Source of the DNA: Nemertoderma westbladi
Taxonomy: Eukaryota; Xenacoelomorpha; Nemertodermatida; Nemertodermatidae
Length of the DNA: 36,301 bases
Direction: 5' to 3'
Assembly (NCBI GenBank): GCA_032718475.1
Contig: JAUCBJ010001613.1
Location: forward strand, 1 to 36,301
The translations under genes and the position numbers were made by a program. Under the pieces are notes generated by a model. That model saw only the letters and a program-made list of their open reading frames with translations, had not been told where the DNA came from and did no database searches. Below are positions 10,181-20,410 of the stretch, one piece after another; position 1 is the first letter of the stretch, and each line of letters opens with the position of its first letter.

Positions 10181-13100
10181 TGACCAATATTCAAACCAGT
10201 GATGAATGCTAAAACCTTATCTGATCAATATGAGAACCAGTGATGAATGCTAAAGCTTTATCTGACCAAAATTCAAACCAGTGATGAATGCTAAAGCTTT
10301 ATCTGACCAATATTCAAACCAGTGATGAATGCTAAAACCTTATCTGATCAATATGAGAACCAGTGATGAATGCTAAAGCTTTATCTGACCAATATTCAAA
10401 CCAGTGATGGATGCTAAAACCTTATCTGATCAATATGAGAACCAGTGATGAATGCTAAAGCTTTTATCTCACCAATATTCAAACCAGTGATGAATGCTAA
10501 AGCTTTATCTGACCAATATTCAAACCAGTGATGAATGCTAAAACCATATCTGACCAATATGATAACCAGTGATGAATGCTAAAGCTTTATCTGACCAATA
10601 TTCGACCCAGTGATGAATGCTAAAACCATATCTGACCAATATGATAACCAGTAGTAATGAATGCTAAAGCCTTATCTGACCAATATTCGACCCAGTGATG
10701 AATGCTAAAGCCTTATCTGACCAAAATTCAAACCAGTGATGAATGCTAAAGCTTTATCTGACCAATATTCAAACCAGTGATGAATGCTAAAACCTTATCT
10801 GATCAATATTCGACCCAGTGATGAATGCTAAAGCCTTATCTGACCAAAATTCAAACCAGTGATGAATGCTAAAGCTTTATCTGACCAATATTCAAACCAG
10901 TGATGAATGCTAAAACCATATCTGACCAATATGATAACCAGTGATGAATGTTAAAGCTTTATCTGACCAATATTCAAAGCAGTGATGAATGCTAAAGCTT
11001 TATCTGACAAATATTCAAACCAGTGATGAATGCTAAAACCATATCTGACCAATATGATAACCAGTGATGAATGCTAAAGCCTTATCTGACCAATATTCAA
11101 ACCAGTGATGAATGCTAAAACCATATCTGACCAATATGATAACCAGTGATGAATGCTAAAGCCTTATCTGACCAATATTCAAACCAGTAGTAATGAATGC
11201 TAAAACCATATCTGACCAATATTCAAAGCAGTGATGAATGCTAAAGCTTTATCTGACCAATATTCAAACCAGTGATGAATGCTAAAACCATATCTGACCA
11301 ATATGATAACCAGTGATGAATGCTAAAGCCTTATCTGACCAATATTCAAACCAGTGATGAATGCTAAAGCTTTATCTGACCAATATTCAAACCAGTGATG
11401 AATGCTAAAGCTTTATCTGACCAATATTCAAACCAGTGATGAATGCTAAAACCTTATCTGATCAATATTCGACCCAGTGATGAATGCTAAAGCCTTATCT
11501 GACCAAAATTCAAACCAGTGATGAATGCTAAAGCTTTATCTGACCAATATTCAAACCAGTGATGAATGCTAAAACCTTATCTGATCAATATGAGAACCCG
11601 TAATGATTGCAAAAACCTTATCTGACCATTGTGATAACCAGTGATGAATGCTAAAGCCTTATCTGATCAATATTCGACCCAGTGATGAATGCTAAAGCTT
11701 TATCTGACCAATATTCAAACCAGTGATGAATGCTAAAACCTTATCTGATCAATATGAGAACCAGTAATGAATGCTAAAACCCTATCTGACCAATATTCGA
11801 CCCAGTGATGAATGCTAAAGCTTTATCTGACAAATATTCAAACCAGTAGTAATGAATGCTAAAACCATATCTGACCAATATTCAAAGCAGTGATGAATGC
11901 TAAAGCTTTATCTGACCAATATTCAAACCAGTGATGAATGCTAAAACCATATCTGACCAATATGATAACCAGTGATGAATGCTAAAGCCTTATCTGACCA
12001 ATATTCAAACCAGTGATGAATGCTAAAGCTTTATCTGACCAATATTCAAACCAGTGATGAATGCTAAAACCATATCTGACCAATATGATAACCAGTGATG
12101 AATGCTAAAACCATATCTGACCAATATGATAACCAGTGATGAATGCTAAAGCTTTATCTGACAAATATTCAAAGCAGTGATGAATGCTAAAGCTTTATCT
12201 GACAAATATTCAAACCATTGATGAATGCTAAAACCTTATCTGATCAATATGAGAACCCGTAATGATTGCAAAAACCTTATCTGACCATTATGATAACCAG
12301 TGATGAATGCTAAAGCCTTATCTGACCAATATTCGACCCAGTGATGAATGCTAAAGCCTTATCTGACCAAAATTCAAACCAGTGATGAATGCTAAAGCTT
12401 TATCTGACCAATATTCAAACCAGTGATGAATGCTAAAACCTTATCTGATCAATATTCGACCCAGTGATGAATGCTAAAACCCTATCTGACCAATATTCAA
12501 ACCAGTGATGAATGCTAAAACCATATCTGACCATTATGATAACCAGTGATGAATGCTAAAGCTTTATCTGACAAATATTCAAACCAGTGATGAATGCTAA
12601 AACCTTATCTGATCAATATGAGAACCCGTAATGATTGCAAAAACCTTATCTGACCATTATGATAACCAGTGATGAATGCTAAAGCCTTATCTGACAAATA
12701 TTCAAACCAGTGATGAATGCTAAAACCTTATCTGATCAATATGAGAACCCGTAATGATTGCAAAAACCTTATCTGACCATTATGATAACCAGTGATGAAT
12801 GCTAAAACCCTATCTGACCAATATTCAAACCAGTGATGAATGCTAAAACCTTATCTGATCAATATGAGAACCAGTAATGAATGCTAAAACCCTATCTGAC
12901 CAATATTCAAACCAGTGATGAATGCTAAAACCATATCTGACCAATATTCGACCGAGTGATGAATGCTAAAGCTTTATCTGACCAATATTCAAACCAGTGA
13001 TGAATGCTAAAACCTTATCTGATCAATATGAGAACCAGTAATGAATGCTAAAACCCTATCTGACCAATATTCGACCCAGTGATGAATGCTAAACCTTATC

Positions 13101-13613
13101 TGACCAATATTCAAACCAGTAATGAATGCTAAAACCTTACCTGATCAATATGAGAACCAGTGATGAATGCTAAAACCTTATCTGATCAATATGAGAACCC
13201 GTAATGATTGTAAAAACCTTATCTGATCAATATGAGAACCAGTAATGAATGCTAAAAACCCTATCTGACCAATATTCGACCCAGTGATGAATGCTAAAGC
13301 TTTTATCTCACCAATATTCAAACCAATGATGAATGCTAAAACCTTATCTGATCAATATGAGAACCAGTAATGAATGCTAAAACCCTATCTGACCAATATT
13401 CGACCCAGTAATGAATGCTAAAACCTTATCTGATCAATATGAGAACCAGTAATGAATGCTAAAGCCCTATCTGACCAATATTCGACCCAGTAATGAATGC
13501 TAAAACCTTACCTGATCAATATGAGAACCAGTAATGAATGCTAAAACATTATCTAATTAATATGATAAGTGATGAATGTCAAAACCCTATCCGACAAATA
13601 TGGGAACCACTGA
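10181..13613. repeat. 41-bp satellite array, right block
   Basis: Continuation of the left array. 10181-11597 matches 2111-3527 at a constant offset of 8070; in the parts I compared I saw one substitution (G at 10410) before divergence at 11598. From ~11600 variants with GTAATGATTGCAAAAACC and GTAATGAATG become common, as at the left window edge (1-560), suggesting older or edge-type units on both sides. Units degenerate from ~13540 and the last recognisable partial one ends near 13613. About 84 units. Confidence 0.96.
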
Positions 13614-13727
13614 TGTTAAAAACAACAACATTTTTTTGGTATAACTATAAATAATAAAACAGACGTAGTATAAATTCTACAACATATTACTGCAAACCTA
13701 ATAATGTAGCAACTTAGTAAATACTAA
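13614..13727. other. Spacer after satellite; 3' flank of the peptidase-like gene
   Basis: 114 bp of AT-rich unique sequence downstream of the minus-strand stop at 13728. I found no canonical AATAAA on the minus strand here, so the gene's polyadenylation site is not identified and could lie within the satellite. Confidence 0.4.
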
Positions 13728-14575
13728 TTAATGCAGGACGCCTAATTCGGGAGCGGCTTTTAATTGATTTGCCGCGGTAGAATTACAACAAAACAAGGTA
13801 ATACCGGATCGATTGTTAGTGGGAATTGTTACGTGGGTTACTAGTTCCCTCTCGGGCAAGAGATGTATGTAGGGATCTGTGGAAGCTACTGGCTTCAAAA
13901 ACTCCCGTAACACGTGGACAACCTGCCCGATTACGTTTAACGATAACCATCGATCGTCTAACTGTTTGTCGGTTACCAACTCGGTTAGATCCATCGAGTC
14001 TGTCCATCTGGAGACCACGTCGTCCCGTTTCACTAACAGCACAGAGTCCGAACACAGTTGGCGTTCTAGAACGGCCCACGATTGAGTTTCTAGGGGGTTA
14101 GTAAGGAAGGCTCTAGAGGGCCCCACGCCGTGGATCAGTTGGTGGTGCCACGCATCGGCCATCGGTGACGTAGCAACCTGGGGATTAAGCGTCGCTATGG
14201 GGACGCATCCACGCTGAATCCACGACGACAGCCATTCGAATAGATTCACGTCGCGTTTAGGAAACATGTGGAAGAAACGTCCGTAGACCCGCCCTCCGGT
14301 AGCCGTAGCAACCGCCTGTACGAGGTCGTCTGCGGTGGTGCCCGCTAGGCTCCGAGAGATTAGGTACCCCGGTACGGGCAACCGGTTCCCGCGACTCCGA
14401 AATGACACGAATTCCCGTAAATTCACGGCGATCCTGTATTCCAACGCTCTCAACAACAGCTGCACCGCTATTAGACCACAGGAGGAGGGCTCTGATTGGT
14501 CAATATTATTAGATATGGCTTCCTTTATCGACCAAACCATAGTGTGTGTGGAATCAATAGATGTATCACTTTCAT
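13728..14575 (-). CDS. Exon 2 of a C39-like cysteine peptidase gene (catalytic-type domain)
   Basis: Terminal exon, 848 nt, stop TAA. The acceptor is a pyrimidine-rich stretch ending TTATTAG at 14576-14577. Joined to exon 1 (15718-16291) it completes a GAT codon and gives a 473-residue protein. Residues ~204-360 have the order of a papain-like/C39-like fold: C224 in SSCGLIAV at a helix start, TTADDLVQAV, a hydrophobic WLSSWIQRGCVPIATL strand, H335 in HHQLIHGVG, then N351 in LTNPLE. C-H-N matches the C39 pattern CG...H(W)xxVxG...NDP. No signal peptide is evident, so a cytosolic or nuclear role is likely. I do not recognise a named family and infer only a peptidase-like fold; substrate and activity are unknown. 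The frame also stays open upstream to 14657 without an ATG, so an intronless form starting at M204 is possible. Coding GC is higher than in the surroundings. Confidence 0.65.
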
Positions 14576-15717
14576 CTAATAAAACAAATAAATATATTAA
14601 ATTATGTAAATGATACAGCTCCCTTCGTCGATAAGGGGATTGTATAAAGTATGTCACGCACTAGGTGGGTGGGGGTCCGAGCTTGCGTGACATTTTGTGA
14701 CGGTCACGGCGATGTTAGCTTGACTTTGACATGACACATTTCTAGATGAATGGGTAACTTTAAGGAAAAAACAATAAACTAATGGACATTGGGTTTAATC
14801 GATAAATTGAGGAGGACATAGAAGCCATTGACCCCGACAATGTAATACCTGTTATTATTTAGATGAACACTTGACTTGCCAATAGGAAAATGTAGGTGAT
14901 TGAATTTCTATGGTATGTTGCCATAACAAACATTGTGTATTATTGACATTAAATATTTTTGTCTTGGGGGGGCGGGGGGGGGGGGGGGGTTGTCAAAAAT
15001 CGGGAAAACTTGCGTGACATCTGGATATACTTTATGAACCTAATTAAAGTTTAGATTTTCGAATAAAATTACTGGCCCTTTATTATAACGGTCGGTACAT
15101 AACAATCATCGATCCCAGGTTTCTCAAAAGAGTATATTACAAGAAAGTAGATAATTGTACTACTTATTTTGGTTAATTAAAATGATCTAGTACAGGTAGG
15201 CTTTATGTCAATGTCAAACTTTAAAAATAATAACATGTAACATGCATAAAATTCTAAAAAAGTAAGGAAATTGCTAAGAAGCTCAAAGTGGGGCGAATGT
15301 GAAAATAATCAAAGGCGCCTCGAATAAAACGCATATTATTATGAGTTCCATATCACCATGGCAACAGAGACCATTTACAAAACCACCATTTTGCATTTTA
15401 CAGGCTTGTAGTATCTCTGACCGTCAGTCAGACAGACAGACACACACCCCAAAAGTCCAAAGCGCACACCTTGACTCTCTAAGGTATATAATGTACACGA
15501 GTGGGGCCTTCGCGCAGCAGAAGCTGCATGCCTTCTTAGCCTAGCGAACAATTATAATTATACTATGGCCAGTTATATTCTAATATTTTGATATTGGCTT
15601 CCGACACGCGACACACAGCTGTCAGCCACACACAGACTTTTAGGAAACGCACATAGTAGTATAATTATAACAGTTCGCGGATGGCTCGCAATTCTGACTC
15701 GCCCCACATGGATTTAC
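14576..15717 (-). other. Predicted intron of the peptidase-like gene
   Basis: 1142-bp intron. Donor AAG|GTAAAT at 15718/15717 (complement), acceptor TTTGTTTTATTAG| at 14576. Exon 1 ends in phase 1 and exon 2 begins with the remaining two bases, so the frame is kept. It contains a G16 tract (14974-14989), a possible MITE (14644-15035), a CAGACAGACA microsatellite near 15430, and no convincing ORF. Confidence 0.6.
14644..15035. repeat. Possible MITE-like element in the intron
   Basis: Inverted ends: ATAAAGT plus ATGTCACGCA at 14644-14660, and TGCGTGACAT then ACTTTAT at 15011-15035. The inner 10 bp pair perfectly and the outer 7 bp pair perfectly, separated by 8 extra bases on the right. A third TGCGTGACAT lies near 14684. 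The interior has a G-rich tract. No target duplication was confirmed, so this is a weak call. Confidence 0.3.
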
Positions 15718-16291
15718 CTTCGACGTTTACGGTATCTCCTCCTCCGCCTCTACGTTTATTACAATGCGTCCGACGAGTTATAGAAGATTCCTCCAAGTCC
15801 GTATCGAAACACATACAGTTCTTCTTAACGGTTTGTTGACGGAATAACAAACGACTTTTATTACTGCCCAAATGGGTAACGTCGTAAAAGTTTCTTATTA
15901 AATCATTATGATGGATCAATGATGGCACCGCTACCGGTAGAGTGGGCGTTACGTCATTGTGTCCGGTAGAACTGTAGCTCGGTACGAATGATACGTTATC
16001 ATTACCGGATATCAGCTGAACAGGACAAACCGGAATGGTGGAGCTGGTGCTGGAAGTACCCGGTTCATTAACATCAATGTCCACCGGTATTGGTACGTTG
16101 TTATTAGATGAGGAACGTTCCACGGGTGGAGGAATGTCGGCAGCCTCGTTGTCCGAATCGGAACTGTTCTCAGAGTCGTCCACAACTCTGAGTCTTAGAA
16201 ACCGTTCGTGGCGGTCCAAATCGAGATCTATATGATCTATTGGATCGTTAGTGTTCGATGAATGACGATCTATGGGTGAATCACGTTCCAT
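15718..16291 (-). CDS. Exon 1 of the C39-like peptidase gene (disordered acidic N-terminus)
   Basis: 574-nt first exon starting with ATG in a good context (GCGATGG). The frame stays open to a TAA at 15665, but a strong donor AAG|GTAAAT at 15718 gives phase 1, matching the exon 2 acceptor. The 191 residues are low-complexity and acidic: Asp/His-rich at ~18-30, SENSSDSDNEAAD around 40-55, Ser/Thr-rich at ~60-90, then a more ordered RNFYDVTHLGSNKSRLLF segment near 133-150, CMCF, and a basic RRTHCNKRRGGGG stretch shortly before the junction. This suggests a disordered regulatory tail with a possible nuclear-targeting basic patch; both are inference. If the junction is wrong, it would be a separate 208-residue protein of unknown function. 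Confidence 0.55.
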
Positions 16292-16910
16292 CGCTCGCTT
16301 TATCTTGCTAGTTTCAGAGTTTGTCGTCTCACAATTAATGGAATACGGTATTTCAAACTGTAATCCTATTCCCTGACTGCCTGAGCGCTGAGCTGCTGAG
16401 CATCAACAGTTCCAACTTCCAACATGAACAACTAACTACACTATGTACGGTACCGGTACTGATGTACTACAACTATACTATATACTATACTATATACACT
16501 ACACTATGTACGGTCTGACGGTACTGATGCACTAGGAAGGGCTGGGTTCAATCTTCAGATCTTAGCCCGCGTCACCCTTCGCCTGATCAGCCGATTGGCA
16601 GATTGGGTGGGGGGGGGGGGGGGGGGGGGGAGCAGGTTACAGACACGATAGGTTACAGAGACGAATTTTTCTAACCAAAACAATAAACGAGGTTGATAAC
16701 ACTCATTTTAGGGCAAAGATTGCGCACGGGCTGACGGGCGAAGCTTTCTCGTGGGCGAAGTTTGCTGCGTCCCCGAGGAAGGGCATTAGGAGGTCTACTA
16801 CAGTAGGCCTACTACCTGACTACGGTACTGGCGGCAGCTGAGTCCAGTGAGTGTGCAGTGAGTGGCTGCAGTCTGGCAGCGGGTGCATCCGGGTGTTTGA
16901 AAAAGGCGGA
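16292..16910. other. Upstream region of the peptidase-like gene
   Basis: No gene seen. Contains TATACTATACT-type short repeats with duplicated TGTACGGT motifs (~16440-16530), a G22 tract (16609-16630), and TAGGCCTA at 16804. No clear TATA box at a useful distance from the ATG at 16291. Confidence 0.5.
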
Positions 16911-17170
16911 CCCATAGGCAGATAGGGGTATAACTTTTCGCCGTGTCCGTATGCATTTGCCGTATCCGTATGTTGTATGTACATACGCGTATGTGCCGTA
17001 TGTAATGGATTCCTATGGAGAATAATCCGTATGTGATTTTAGAGATTAGGCATTGCGGACCAGTAAGAAGTGCACAACACACACAGCACATGCAGACTGA
17101 AGACAGGTAGGCCTACTTAAAGCTAAGTGATTTAAAGAGTGTGGCTGCCGCTACCTTATGTCAAATAAAC
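16911..17170 (+). repeat. Inverted repeat, left arm
   Basis: About 260 bp whose reverse complement reappears at 19283-20118 once a later LINE insertion is removed. Shared landmarks include TATAACTTTTCGCCG, ATCCGTATG and ACATACGCGTATGTG, the TAGGCCTAC at 17108, and the inner end CTTATGTCAAATAAAC. The inner ends coincide sharply at 17170 and 19283. The arm is rich in CGTATCCGTATG-like short repeats. It could be the terminal arm of a foldback-type element; no transposase is visible between the arms. Confidence 0.8.
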
Positions 17171-17180
17171 AATGCAGGAC

Positions 17181-17754
17181 AGGTCCAGGATGAGTGACAG
17201 CCGGTGTCACAGCCACCGGGTGCCGGGATGCGCCAGCAGTGCAGTAGGCCTACCTATTAACCAGTTAACTCTTCTTGACGCCGCTTGGAAAACTAACCAA
17301 CCGTGATTTATTTTTGAACTGTTTTTCCACCAACCTGGCTATAGAATGTTGTTGGTTGCTACAGTACTGCAGTATATGCACTAACATAGTATAGACTGAT
17401 AGAAGCAGCAATGAGAATGCTAAAGGGAATAACATTCGCACAGATATTGAAAACCGTCGTGTCAGTTTGTCCTTCTTTGTGAATTTATTAACATATAATA
17501 CAGTAATACCTTTACTTTCGCCGTTTCGGGGCCAGTATTTAGATAACCATAGCACAGTAGCAGGCCCTATGCAGCCAAGTGCCAACAAGACCAACCTAGT
17601 GTCAGTTAGTCAAACCACGTGTCAGCGAGTGCAACCGGGTGCCAGTAATTAATCTAAGTCCAACCGGGCGGCCAGGTGTCAGTTAGTACAATAAAACAAG
17701 CGCTGTGGCGCATCCCGGGACTGAAGGATATCATCTGTCACTCATCCTGGACCT
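17181..17754. repeat. Smaller nested inverted repeat
   Basis: 17181-17200 (AGGTCCAGGATGAGTGACAG) has a perfect reverse complement at 17735-17754, and 17223-17235 pairs with 17706-17718 in the matching order. The arms are ~55 bp separated by ~470 bp. The loop holds a duplicated GTGTCAGTTAGT and unique sequence; a 109-codon minus-strand open stretch (17265-17594) there has no recognised motif. Confidence 0.65.
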
Positions 17755-19282
17755 ACTGTACACGTTCGTGGGGACTTCGCGCAGCACGAGGCCTAGTTAT
17801 TATATACAAATTAAAATGCAGCGACTGTATCACAAAATCAGGTTTTGAGAAATTTACCCACACCACCAATCAATCAAAGAAAGGTGGACAGTACGTGTTC
17901 ACCCCTTTTAATCTCCCCCCCCCCCCCCCCCCCACCCTTCCCAACCACCAATACATAACCGCGACATCTACCACCCACGGAAGGGTAGCACGAACTTATT
18001 TCCAATCGCACGTTAAATATGCAAAGCCAGGTGGTTTTCATTATAAGCCTCTTTGCGTTCGTCCTGTTTTGTATTTAAATATATTTCTTAAACGCAAGCT
18101 AGGACGATCTTTATAATAATAATAACTAGGGATGCGATCAATATGTGAAGCCAGGTGGTTTATATAATAATTTAGTCAACGCAGTACTCGTCTTCATTAT
18201 ATGCCTCGTTGCGCTCGTCGCTTGTCCTGTTTTGTCATAAAATATTTTTCCTAAACGCAGACTGACGATCTTTATACAGTTATAACTATGCGAAGTTTCG
18301 AAACTGTGCGAGTAACTGTTGATACATCTATGTGGAGATGTGTGATATGTGGAGATGTGTGATACAACGCCAACGCATCTTATGCCGATGTAGTAATATG
18401 GGTATTGAAATAATATTAAATCAATGTACACTCTTAAAGCTGCAGCGAAAAAATGTAGCTAATTTCCTAGGTTACATATAAAATAATAATATTATTTTTA
18501 AGAACATTAATTTTACTACTTTGCAAAAATTCAATTAAAAAATAACCAGACATATACATTGTGGAATAAACTATTTCAGAAGCCTACAACAGCCATGCCA
18601 TGGATTGTATTTATGTTATTATATCTGTCATTTAACTGAGATAGCAATAGTAGTAATAGTCGAACGGTTATGCGGCCCGTCCAGCCTATAATAAACACAA
18701 TTCAGTGATTGGGCTGGAATAGCAATACTGGTTGCCTCTATTACAATTCCTCTCAGGTTAGTCTACAGCCACAACTCCCAGCAGCTAGCTCCACACCAGC
18801 AGAGACTTGACCAATAATGGGAAGGATTAAATTTGTACTCAATAATTGTGCGGTTTAATTACGTTTAGATCAATTAAAGACACATTTATTAAAGCAAATC
18901 ACTTAAACTAATTAAAAACTATAATAGAATGGCGTATGGGGATTATATCTGTATAATTTTTAAGTATAATTATTTAAATCTTATACTGTAAAACAATTAA
19001 TTTCCTTTAAAAGGCAGGTTGAAAATGGCGTTTTCACCGCAATCAACTTAATTAACTAATTAACTGCTATTATCTTAGCTTCTCGAAGGCCACACGGAAA
19101 TTCTACTTGGAAAATTTCTAAACTTTTGCCAAACAACATGTGTACCAAGTTTGGATAGATTTCATCAAAGATTGGCCGAGTTATTAACGTTTAAAATTGA
19201 ACACGACAGAACGACAGAACGACAGGTTGATTAATGGTACCACTACGCTAAGGCTCACTCACTTCGTGGCTCGCCCCACAAT
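17755..19282. other. Intergenic interior of the inverted-repeat pair
   Basis: About 1.5 kb with no convincing gene. It has a C19 tract (17915-17933), an imperfect direct duplication (18018-18288), AT-rich unique sequence, and near 19195-19280 short GACAGAACGACAGAACGACAG repeats followed by GC-richer sequence against the right arm. Confidence 0.5.
18018..18288 (+). repeat. Imperfect direct duplication
   Basis: Two head-to-tail copies (18018-18128 and 18140-18288). Both contain AAGCCAGGTGGTTT, a CATTATA..GCCTC.TTGCG block, CCTGTTTTGT, TAAACGCA and GACGATCTTTATA in the same order. The second copy carries ~40 extra bases after GGTGGTTT. No function is apparent. Confidence 0.6.
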
Positions 19283-20118
19283 GTTTATTTGACATAAGGT
19301 AGCGGCAGCATGATGGGAAAGGCATGGGCAGCCTTGAATAGGCTTTCCAGGATTTGGAAGTCACCAAGAATTAATCGGACACTTAAGGTCCGATTATTTA
19401 GAGCAGCAGTAGTTCCAGTACTCCTCTATGGGAGTCCATGCTGGGCTCTAACTGCTGAGGACACCAAATCTCTGGATGGCACATTCACAAGAATGCTACG
19501 CCGGATTCATTGTGTCAAGTACAATGCACACATCTCCAACCAGACAATATATAACATTGGAGGTGTCTCATATTGGTTCCCCCAATCTTGACACTAGAAC
19601 AAAATCGCCTCCGCTTTGCAGGACATTGCTTTCGCCGTGAGGACCAGCCAGTGCATAATCTTGTACTTTGGCAGCCTCATGGAGTGAATAAGCATGGTGG
19701 ACAGCCCATGACTTTCTTGAGACGCATCTTAAAGGACACTGGCCTTGAAGATGCGGATGATCTAGCAAATGTCATGGGTGATAGGGAGTTGTGGCGGTGC
19801 AATTTTGTCGATAAGCCGGCACAGCATTCTTAAAAATGCAGCTGCAATGCAGCATGCCGATCCTAGTAGTAGTAGTAGTAGTAACGGCAGCCACACTCTT
19901 TAAATCACTTAACTTTAAGTAGGCCTACCTGTCTTCAGTCTGCATGTGTGTTGTGCACTTCTTACTGGTCCGCAATGCCTAATCTTTAAAATCACATACG
20001 GATTATTCTCCATAGGAATCCATTACATACGCACATACGCGTATGTGCATACGGATACGGCAAATGCATACGGATACGGATACGGCGAAAAGTTATACCC
20101 GGACCCATAGCCTATGGG
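19283..20118 (-). repeat. Inverted repeat, right arm, interrupted by a LINE
   Basis: Reverse-complement partner of 16911-17170, in two pieces: 19283-19309 and 19885-20118. The pieces join exactly as in the left arm once the LINE fragment 19310-19884 and one CGGCAGC copy are removed. The outer end runs through a small palindrome (CCCATAG C CTATGGG, 20104-20118) straight into the first 31-bp satellite-like units. Confidence 0.8.
19310..19884 (+). mobile_element. 5'-truncated LINE fragment (I/Nimb-like RT C-terminus)
   Basis: Dead-on-arrival insertion flanked by 7-bp target duplications CGGCAGC (19303-19309 and 19885-19891), ending in a (TAG)n tail. It encodes only the region downstream of the RT catalytic core (KAWAALNRLSRIWKS, VPVLLYGSPCWALTAED, KSLDGTFTRMLRR, RLRFAGHCFRRED, then MGDRELWRCNF). 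A 2-bp insertion near 19571, relative to the copy at 26073-26862, shifts the frame, so it reads as two overlapping ORFs (19310-19591 and 19573-19833). The KSLDG..TRMLR signature and triplet tail suggest the I/Nimb group; that placement is tentative. Confidence 0.88.
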
Positions 20119-20410
20119 CGGACCCCAAGGATGTCAGATACTTTGCACACGGACCCAAACCCAAAGATGTCTCGGATATCAGCTGATATGATTTTGATTA
20201 TTTCAAATTTAAGGAAACCCATTTAGATAATCGGAATTTTTTGAAGCTTGACTGTCGGTAGACTATCTGGGACTGTTTTCTGACTGTTGGTGAGTTTTTC
20301 TGACTGCTGGTAGGTCTTTTTGACTGTTGTCCCATGACCTACTATAACTGTTATAGTAAGGTCATGGTTGTCCTCAATACAACAGTATTGTCCTTAATTA
20401 GACCTATCCG
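20119..20410. other. Spacer with partial 31-bp units and palindromes
   Basis: Starts with about 1.7 units of the 31-bp satellite (20119-20170), then ~240 bp of unrelated sequence. This holds a perfect 14-bp palindrome ATATCAGCTGATAT (20176-20189), three or four loose TGACTGTTGGT-type repeats (20249-20325), and a near-perfect 36-bp palindrome (20332-20367, one unpaired base in the arms). The main array follows. Confidence 0.7.

Noticed and set aside
13816-14101. Overlapping ORFs on both strands in the peptidase-like exon
   Set aside because: GC-rich exon shadows; only the frame with the C-H-N pattern fits splicing to exon 1.
17265-17594. 109-codon minus-strand ORF with a hydrophobic stretch
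   Set aside because: Lies inside a nested inverted repeat and has no recognisable motif; too weak to call.
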